64,000 nt of DNA from positions 36,761,335 through 36,825,334 of the forward strand of contig OX393549.1 of NCBI GenBank assembly GCA_947650365.1. The letters run 5' to 3'. Made by a program: the position numbers and the translations under genes. Shown piece by piece: positions 46,621 to 56,000 of this stretch (its first letter is position 1; every line of letters starts with the position of its first letter). Under the pieces are notes generated by a model, which saw only the letters and a list, made by a program, of their open reading frames with translations, was not told where the DNA came from and did no database searches. The stretch comes from Chamaelirium japonicum (taxonomy: Eukaryota; Streptophyta; Magnoliopsida; Liliales; Melanthiaceae).

Positions 46621-46629
46621 CTATAAAAT
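46621..46629 (+). promoter_or_regulatory. TATA box of the TBC gene
   Basis: CTATAAAAT lies about 390 bp upstream of the ATG at 47018 and is the best TATA-like site before the gene. A 5' leader of about 360 nt is implied. Confidence 0.45.
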
Positions 46630-47017
46630 CGCATGGCCCGAGTCTCCGCGAGTACAGAGTCTTGCCGTGTTTCCACAGAGTGGGAGAGAGTGGTTGGGAC
46701 TGGTTGTTGGGGGTGCGGCGGAAAGGTTGCGGCGGCGGCCGGTGATGGTCGGAGGAGGATCGGGGGAGGGGAGCGAGCGGGCCATCGATGTTGGTGTGGG
46801 GCTGGGTGCAGCGATTGGCCAGCAGCTTCACCGGAGGTTGGACGGGCGGCGGCCGCTGGCATGTGGGAATAGCGGTGGGTGTCACGGCCGTGGCCGGACT
46901 CGCCTTGGCCGCCACCCTCGTCATCTCCCCTCGTAGGTAAAAAGAGCTGAAAAACAAAAAAGCCCTTTGATTCCTTGCTTCACATCCTCCTTTCTTTCTG
47001 CGAAAAAAAAATAAGCG

Positions 47018-50000
47018 ATGAAAGCTCTCCGACGATCCCACACTACTTCGTCGTCATCATCTCCGTCGTCGCCCTCGTCGTCGTGGATCCATCTGCGTTC
47101 GCTTCTAATTGTTGCCTCCTCACCTCTTCCCAATCGGTGAGTCCCCTTCTCACTCCCTCACTCTCCATTTCCTATCTCCTTGCTTTGTTCTTTCTCTCTT
47201 AGTTCCGTTGAAGTCTCAATCCATCACCACAACAAGTCGCCTTTGTACTGGCAGGAGATAATTTTGCTGGGTTTTGAATTTCAAACTAGGTAGTTCCCAT
47301 TTTTGTCTGTTTTTAGTCAGAGGGTTTGATCTGCTTGCTGATACTGAGGAATATCTCAATGATTATTTGTTCATAGCAGATCATAGAGAGGTAATTGTGT
47401 CATGTTTTGATTCTTCTTATGTGGGTCAATGTCAAGATCATTGCTAGTGTGAGTTTCTGAGCATGCGGGTGGTACATTTTTGCTCGTTGGCTCGTTCATG
47501 GTGGGTTTCGCTTGTTGGGTGTGCTGGTTTCATATTATGCCCGCCTCTCTTAGATGTTAAATCTGTTCCTCTTCCATTTCCTTTCTTTGTTTGAGACTGA
47601 GCGCGAATCAGTGCTGGCGCCCGAGTGAGTTTCGAGAACTCTCTCGATTTTGGAAATTACTTAAGCTCCGGAATAAATAAGTTGAACAAGCATTGTCTCC
47701 ACTTGTTGGCAATCAATGTGTCTTTTTGATTTCTGGTCCTAGCCGGTACTCTTTGGTGGATTGAAGTCCCTTGCAATCTTTCGCTATCGTCTAATTTTCA
47801 TCTCGGGTTTGCATTTTGGTTGCTTAGTATTTTTTGGCTTTTCCGTGAAGTCGGGGAGGTTGTAATCTAATTGCAGTTCCAATTTTAGATCACTCTTTAT
47901 GTATTTTGTATTTACTTCCCAAATTGTTCACCTTTTGTGTTGTTATGATATATTTTTATAGCATCATTGCATAATTTTCAGAGGTGGTCTTCAATCCCCA
48001 TGGTCTCGAAGGAAAAGAAAGCATGCACTTTCTCGACAGCAATGGAACAGTTTCTTTACACCAGATGGAAATCTTCGAGACGGAGGGGTGAAGTTTCTGA
48101 AAAAAGTCCGCAGTGGAGTACGCACTTATTACACTTCATTTGTGTATTCAATTTATGTTACTTTTTCATTATCTTTCTATCTGTAGTGGTTGAAGAATGC
48201 TATTGATTTAAGACATCTGTCTATGATATAGGGAATTGATCCAAGCATCAGGGCTGAGGTTTGGCCTTTCCTTCTTGGAGTGTAAGATTTACTAACCCAT
48301 TTGTTTTTTAATTGTATTTTTGTTCTTTGGGTGATAATGCTTGGTTGATCTAATCTCTTGGATGCATTTCTCTGCTATCTAGTTATTGTTTCTCATGCCT
48401 AATTTTTTGGATCACCCGATATATGCTATTTATAATGATCTCTGTACAATGACTAAAGAATCATTCCAAAAAAGTAATTCATATGTCATGGATATGGGGA
48501 GGATATGATCAAGCCTTCTGCATGATAGTGCAAATTTTCGGGATTCTCGTATTAATTTTGCTTTTTGAGGCCAAGTGTGATCTCACTGCCTACATCTTCT
48601 TAAATTGAAAACTACAATATTATTACTACAGAAACCTGACCATTTGGAGCAGTCCTCAAAATGTATGCTGGTATCAATTTGATACTCAATAGAAATGTCA
48701 AAGAACAAAAAATGCATATGACCCAAAACCCACAACTTGTAAGACATGAAACCTCCTTAGATCATTTGGTTCTCCTCCACTTAAGAATGATGAAGGCAAT
48801 CTACTGCATAATTGGAAGTTACAGTGTCTTGTTGTTAAAGATTCGGTGATATCTTTCTTTTTACAGAACATGACATAATGACATATTGCATGTAGAAATC
48901 TCTGATACCTTTAGGAACAACGGTTATTTTGTAAAAGGATCTCCATTTAGCCAAAATTATAGACAAATGCAGACATTTTTGGATCGCCGATCAATAGGAT
49001 ATGTAACTTGTTTAATTTATTTCTAAGATAATTTTGTCACTTGGACATCTGATTGCAATAATAATCTAAGAAGCTTGGGTTATTTTTGCAAATTAATGTT
49101 TATTGTGATGCAAAAAGCTCAAATCTATATACCTGCATTGTACATTAACAAGGAGTAGCTAACCAGATTATCATTAGTCCAAGTCCGTTTAACGTTGTTA
49201 ATGTAATGTAATGGGTCGGGTTTACTGTATAGTCGGGTCGGGTTTACTGTACATATATATTGGGCTTGAGTCCCTCAATGGAATCATTCTGTTCCTCTCC
49301 AAACCCTAGCCGTCGTCTCCTAACATGGTATCAGAGCTCTAGGGCGACGGCAGAACCGCCGGCCCCCCCTCCGGCCCCTCCAGCCACCGCCGACCCCTCC
49401 TGACCCCACCCGAACCCCTTCCGCACCCCCCCCGGCCCCTCCAGTCCCTGCCGGTCCCCCCCCGGCCCTTCCAGCCACCGCCCGAACCTCTCCCGCCCCC
49501 CCCGGCCCCTCCGGTCACCGCCGGCTCCCCCCCCCCGGCCCCTTCAGCCACCGGCGACCCCCCCCGACCCCACCCGCACCCCTCCCGACCCCCCCCGACC
49601 CCACCCGCACCCCTCCCGACCCCACCCGACCCCACCCGAACCCCCCCCGGCCCCTCCGATCACCGCCGACCTCCCTCGCACACCCTCCAGTCCCCACCGG
49701 CCCTCCGATCCCCTCACCACAGCCCACCCGATCCCCTTCAGCCCACCCGATTCCCTCCCGACACCCTACAGCCTCCTCCATGGCATCTCCAGCTGTCCCG
49801 ACCGTTGCTGCGATCTCTCCACCGCTGAAGGCGGTCGCGTTCCAGTTGTCGGCGGCCAGCGACTGGCCTGACTGGTCCCTCACCGTCGAGGCCGCCCTCT
49901 CCAGTCGTGATCTGTGGGGTCACATCACCGGCGAGGATCCTCCTCCCACTGACTACTCCGGCTCGTCCTCTGTCACCAGCAGTGCTGCATCTTCTGCAGC

Positions 50001-53000
50001 GACTGCTACCACGGCCGTCCCCGTTGCTGCTCTTACGTGGCGCCGCCACGATCAGGCCATCCGGGCGTACCTCCTGGACTCGGTTGCTCGTCCGCTCCTT
50101 GCTCCCATCGGCCGCCTTCCGACTGCGCGCGCGATGTGGGAGTATCTCCGGGACCGTTTTCTCCCGCGCGGCGGCGCCCGCCGGCATCAGCTCATCTGCG
50201 ACTCGCAGTCTGCCCGTCAGGGGGAGCGTACCATTCAGGACTTTTTCAGTCAGATGAGTGCCTACTGGCATGAGCTGGACTCACTGATTCCGGAGCGGTG
50301 TGACTGCCCCCGCTCCCGGGACTTCCAGCGCTACCTCGACGAGGGCCACCTGCACCAGTTTCTGGCAGCACTTCGACCAGACTTTGCTCTCATAGCCGCC
50401 CAGCTCCTGCACCGTGAGCCCCTCCCTCGGCTCGAGGATGCCCTACTCGCCTTGGTCGACGAGGAGACCCGCCTTCAGACTCAGGGTGCTCGTGCTCCTC
50501 CACTTGCTCCTAGCTCCGATTCTGTCCTGGCAGCCGGGTTCTCCGATGAGGCTGTTTTCTGTCACTACTGCAAGGAGCCCGGCCACATGAAGCGCGAGTG
50601 CCCTACACGTCCTCCACGCAACCCCCGCTGGGGTCCGGATGAGCGATCCCCCCGCTGGTCTTCGACCTCTCGCGACGATCGACGCGGCGGTCGAGGTGGA
50701 CGGGGCCGAGGACGTGGTTCGTCTTCCTTTCGCCACTTTGGTGGTGCAGCGGCTACTGCAGAGGCCTCGCCGCTCCCCACTGCTCCCACAGCTCCTTCGC
50801 CGCCTGAGCCGGACCGTCTTCAGCGCCTCGAGGAGCTCCTTCTCCGCCACATAGCCTCCACCGGCTCCGCGACTGCGCACGGCTTGTCTGCCACCTCTGG
50901 TACTACTGCTCCATGGATCTTCGATTCGGGTGCCTCCTGTCACCTTACTTTTGACTCCACTGTCCTCACGGACTGTTCTCCCACTACCACCCACCAGGAG
51001 GTTCGCACTGCGGATGGGACTCTCGTCCCTATTCCGCAATGTGGCTCCATCACCACCACCTCTGACCCTTCTGGTCGCCTGACCCTATCCCATGTCCATC
51101 ATGCCCCTCGTCTTAATATTAATTTGATTTCCATCAGTTCTCTTTGCGACTCTGGCCTGACTGTCACCTTCACCCCTTCTGTTTGTGTTGTGCAGGATTC
51201 GCGGACGGGTCAGAGGATTGGGCTGGGCCGTAGGGCAGGAGGACTCTACCAGTTGGACCATCTCCATGTGTCTTCAGTTGCGTCTGTCATGTCTGTCTGA
51301 TGCCGACCTGTGGCACAGAAGGTTAGGTCATATATCTAGTGATCGACTCAAAAGCGTATTCCGTTCGGGCGCTTTGGGTCGAGCGTCTTTCTCCCCCCTC
51401 TCTGTCTGTACGGGTTGTCGACTGGCAAAGCATCTAGCTCTTCCTTTTTCTGCTAGTACTTCCCAGTCTAATGCTTTATTTGATTTAGTTCATTCGGATA
51501 TTTGGGGTCCTGCGCCTGTTGCATCTCTATCTGGTTATATGTATTATGTTTGTTTTATCGATGACTATTCTAGGTGCACCTGGGTCTATCTCATGCGTCA
51601 TCGGTCTGAAATTCCCCACATCTTTAGGCGATTCACCACTATGATACACACCCAGTTTGGTCGGCGAATCAAGACCTTTCGGTCTGATTGTGCCAAGGAG
51701 TATCTCTCCTCTGAGATGCGTGAGCTTCTTCAGTCTCACGGCACTCTTCACCAGCAGTCCTGTCCCCACACCCATGAGCAGAACGGCGTTGCCGAACGCA
51801 AGCATCGTCATGTCCTTGAGACTGCACGAGCCTTGCTTCTCTCTGCGTCTGTCCCTCACTCCTACTGGGCTGAAGCTGTCATGACGGCTGTCCACCTCAT
51901 CAATATCACTCCGTCATCTGCTCTGTCCGGTGCCACCCCTCACGAGCGCCTTCACTCCAGCCCACCTGACTACTCTCTTCTTCGCACGTTTGGCTGCACG
52001 TGCTTCGTTCTTCTTCCTCCCCATGAGCGCACCAAACTTTCCGCGAGGTCTGTTAGGTGTGTTCACTTGGGGCTCAGTCGTGAGCATAAGGGGTATCGCT
52101 GCTATGATCCCTTAGCTCGTCGGATCCGTGTCTCCCGTCACGTCTCCTTTGTTGAGGATGTCCCGTATTTTGCTCCTGAGTCTCGGGATCTTTCCTTGCC
52201 TACTTCGTCATCCTCCTCGCCCTCCTCACGTCTTCACATCCCTGTTCTACCCCCGGTTTCTGTTGCTCCATCCACGCCTACTACACCACCACCACCTCCT
52301 CCTCAGTATCCATCGCCACCACCACCACCACCTCCTCAGTCCCCCACGCCACCACCCCCACCACCTCCACCACCCATTACTCGTGTCTATGTACGTCGGT
52401 CTGCAGCTCCCCCTCCCGAATCGGTTCTCCCTGGTACTCCTTCGCCTGATGCTGCTGCTCCCTCCTCCCCGGTCGTGGATCCTGCTCCTGTTCGGCGCTA
52501 CCCAGCGCGCGAACATCACCCTCCAGTCAGATACGACTACTCTCCTGACAGGTTTGGTTACTCTGCTTTTCCCACTGACTCTCCTGCCTCTTCTGGCTTC
52601 TCTGCCAGTGTCTCCTATTCACCATCCTTTCAGGCCTTCCTTACTGCTCTTCACACTCACCGGGAGCCCCAATCGTACCGTGAGGCAGCATTACATCCAG
52701 AGTGGCGGCAGGCCATGTCAGTTGAGCTTGAGGCATTTCAGCGGACCCAGACCTGGGAGTTGGTGCCTTGTCCCCCCGGGGTGGTGCCTGTTAGCTGCAA
52801 GTGGATCTTCAAGGTCAAGACTCGACCTGACGGCTCCATTGAGCGGCACAAGGCTCGCCTCGTTGCTCGTGGCTTCTCACAGGAGTATGGGATTGACTAC
52901 GAGGAGACGTTTGCTCCAGTTGCTCGGATGACTACTGTGCGCACCCTCTTAGCTGTGGCAGCTGCTCGAGGGTGGCCTCTCCATCAGATGGATGTCACCA

Positions 53001-56000
53001 ATGCGTTTCTTCACGGTGATCTCTCCGCGGAAGTCTACATGGCTCCTCCTCCGGGCACTTCAGTTCCTCCAGGACACGTGTGTCGGTTGCGCCGGGCCAT
53101 CTATGGGCTCAAGCAGGCTCCTCGTGCCTGGTTTGAGCGCTTTCGCAGTGCAGTTCTGGCCGCCGGGTTTGTTGAGCGTCACTCCGACTATGCCCTGTTC
53201 ACTCGCTCCTCCAGTCAGGGCATTGCAGTCCTTCTCCTCTACGTGGATGATATGATCATCACTGGGGATGACAGTGCCACCATCGCCTCTCTCCAGCGGC
53301 ACCTCCAGAGTCAGTTTGAGATGAAAGACCTGGGCTCTCTTCGCTACTTTCTGGGTCTTGAGATTGCCAGGTCCGCTCGTGGTCTGTTGGTTTCCCAGCA
53401 GAAGTATATCTCCGACATTCTTACTGATGCTGCCCTCACTGACACACGTACTGCTGATACACCCATGGAGCTCAATTTGAAGCTTCTCGCTACCGATGGT
53501 GAGCCACTCCAGGATGTCTCCCGCTACCAGAGGTTGGTTGGGATGCTTGTCTATCTCACCATGACCCGGCCAGACATTGCTCATGCTGTTGGCATTGTCA
53601 GTCAGTTTGTTCAGGCTCCACGGTCAGTACACTATGCAGCTGTTCTGCGGATTATCCGCTACCTCCGGGGCACCATCACCCGTTCACTCCTGTTTCCCTC
53701 CACCTCTCCGTTGGTACTGCGCGCCTACTCAGATGCAGATTGGGCAGGAGATGCAGACACTCGTCGATCTACTACAGGATACTGTGTGTTTCTGGGTGAC
53801 TCCCTGATTTCATGGCGCAGCAAGAAGCAGGAGTCTGTGGCTCGCTCCAGCACCGAAGCCGAATACAGGGCTATGGCTTCCACCACCGCCGAGATTGTCT
53901 GGCTTCGACGTCTTCTGCTTGACTTGGGAGTGGTGATATCCGGGCCGACCCCTCTCTTCTGTGACAACCGGAGTGCTATTCAGATTGCTAGCAATCCGGT
54001 CTTCCATGAGCGAACAAAGCATATTGAAGTTGACTGTCATTATGTTCGCCAGGCGTTTATCGATCACATCATCTCCCTGCCTTTCATTCCCTCATCGGAG
54101 CAGACTGCTGATTTTCTGACGAAGCCACTGACGACTGCTCGCTTCAGACATTTTCTAGGCAAACTCTCGGTTCATGATCCACCGTGAGTTTGAGGGGGAG
54201 TGTTAATGTAATGTAATGGGTCGGGTTTACTGTATAGTCGGGTCGGGTTTACTGTACATATATATTGGGCTTGAGTCCCTCAATGGAATCATTCTGTTCC
54301 TCTCCAAACCCTAGCCGTCGTCTCCTAACAAACGTAAAATGCATGAATTATTAAATTTTTTGATATATTAAATTTGCTGACGATCACTTATCACGGTATA
54401 TTTGATGAAAGACCGAACATAAACTATTTCAGATCTTTTAAATATCGTATACTGAAATCAAAGATCAATATAATGCGAAATGGTACTTCCAGATCCTATA
54501 ATCTGCTGAATCTCTCGTTCACCTATGAGCAGTTCTTTGAATCTTAGTGAATTATTCATCACACATCATGCAGTCTCACTAAGCAGCAAAATATATTGGA
54601 TGCTACCACAACCTTATTGTTGAATTTGAATATGAATGTTATCGTTGATTGGAGGCGTTGAGTGTTCTTCAAACGCATGTATTTTAACTTTTAAGTTTCA
54701 TTTGGTTTTCTGATTTTGCACTGATCTGGATGCATGGTTAATAGTGTGAAATTAGTGAACTCTTTTACATTGACATCAATTAACTCTTGAGGTAAAACAT
54801 CGAAACCTTTAATTTGATTGTTTGTTTAAATCTGCACAATCTTGAGTTGCTTTTGCGATAGCGGCCGCATGTTCTGTTAGCGTAACTTGAATCAAACTCA
54901 ATAAGATATGTTCAAACTTGACTCTATAAACTATTCTGAAGGCTTGAGGTTGGCTCATTTGCATAAAAACAAAATCATATATGAAACTACAAAGAAAAGT
55001 AACAAAAGTATAATTAAAAACCTAGAGCTGTAAGCGGGTCAGACTTGGGCCATCCAAATTTTTGAATAGGCTCAACATGAAAACCTTACCCAAAATAATG
55101 TAAATTAAGTCCTAATAGATGTCGATTTACACCTTTATTAAAATCTACTTATTCATGTACGCTAATTACCTATTAGGCTTACAACAAATAACCTATCAAA
55201 TTTTAGATATGTCAAAATGAGCCATGTAATATTTCAAAAGGAATGATTCTAAACTAAAGCTCTAGACGTACAGTAAGTTGTCAAATATAAGCTTGAGAGC
55301 TAACATCATTGTAAAAAAGATTAGCATATCCATAAGTATTATGGCATCGTGGGCTCGGCAGATTTTTCACTGATTCAAACAGAACAACCCCCCCCCCCCC
55401 CCCCCCCCCCTAAATCTAAAGAGATTTGGTCAATCGAAATTGAAATATCTCCCCAAACCGAAAACATGTTATGATTTAGATCCTACTTCACCAAATTCGT
55501 TGAAGCGGATCCTAGGCAAGCTGAATTAGATCCAATTTGGCCAAATCAAGGTCAAATAGGACCAAGACCTCAAGCAGTCCTAATTTGGCTGAATCTGACC
55601 CAAATTAATAGAAGAAATTCCTAATTAGCCATGACTTTGTAGTTTTTTGTATTTAAAACTTTTTTTCGAAAACGACTGAACCAGTCGAACCTAACCCCTC
55701 CCCCCGCGAACTAGTTCTTTTTTCCCTCAATAGGAACTTGAACCCTGTCTTTCAAACTCCATCCAAAAAAATCAAATTCCATCCAAAAAGATTTGTGCAG
55801 GATGTGTATATAATTTGACTCAAAAAGATGAGCCAAGTGTAGTTAGAGCCTAGAGCTTGGCTTGTTTACTAATCGGGTTAGAAAAATCATACTTGAGGCT
55901 TGTTGGTTAAGTAAATGAGCCTGAACGGGCTATTATCAAGTCGAAAATGAGTCGTTCATAAAGGGTGTTTTCAAATTTACATCCTAAGCATAAATCATAC

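Larger units (their letters stand above)
49196..54330 (+). mobile_element. Complete Ty1/copia element (Ale-like), 5.1 kb, in TBC intron 3
   Basis: The LTRs 49196-49325 and 54201-54330 are each 130 bp and identical. Target duplication AACGT lies at 49191-49195 and 54331-54335. Primer-binding site TGGTATCAGAGC (49326-49337, initiator Met tRNA) and polypurine tract TGAGGGGGAG (54191-54200) are in place. Very short LTRs, ~5-kb size and high GC fit the Ale/Retrofit lineage; the lineage is an inference. It lies sense to the host gene. The 49341-49779 leader is an extreme C-rich tract; ORFs there are not called. Confidence 0.95.

Noticed and set aside
49339-49883. Gly/Arg-rich minus-strand ORFs before the copia gag
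   Set aside because: They mirror an extreme C-rich leader tract and have no domain.
52128-52931. 267-codon plus-strand ORF within copia pol
   Set aside because: It is an alternate-frame shadow of the integrase-RT linker and RT; the main frame has all the motifs.
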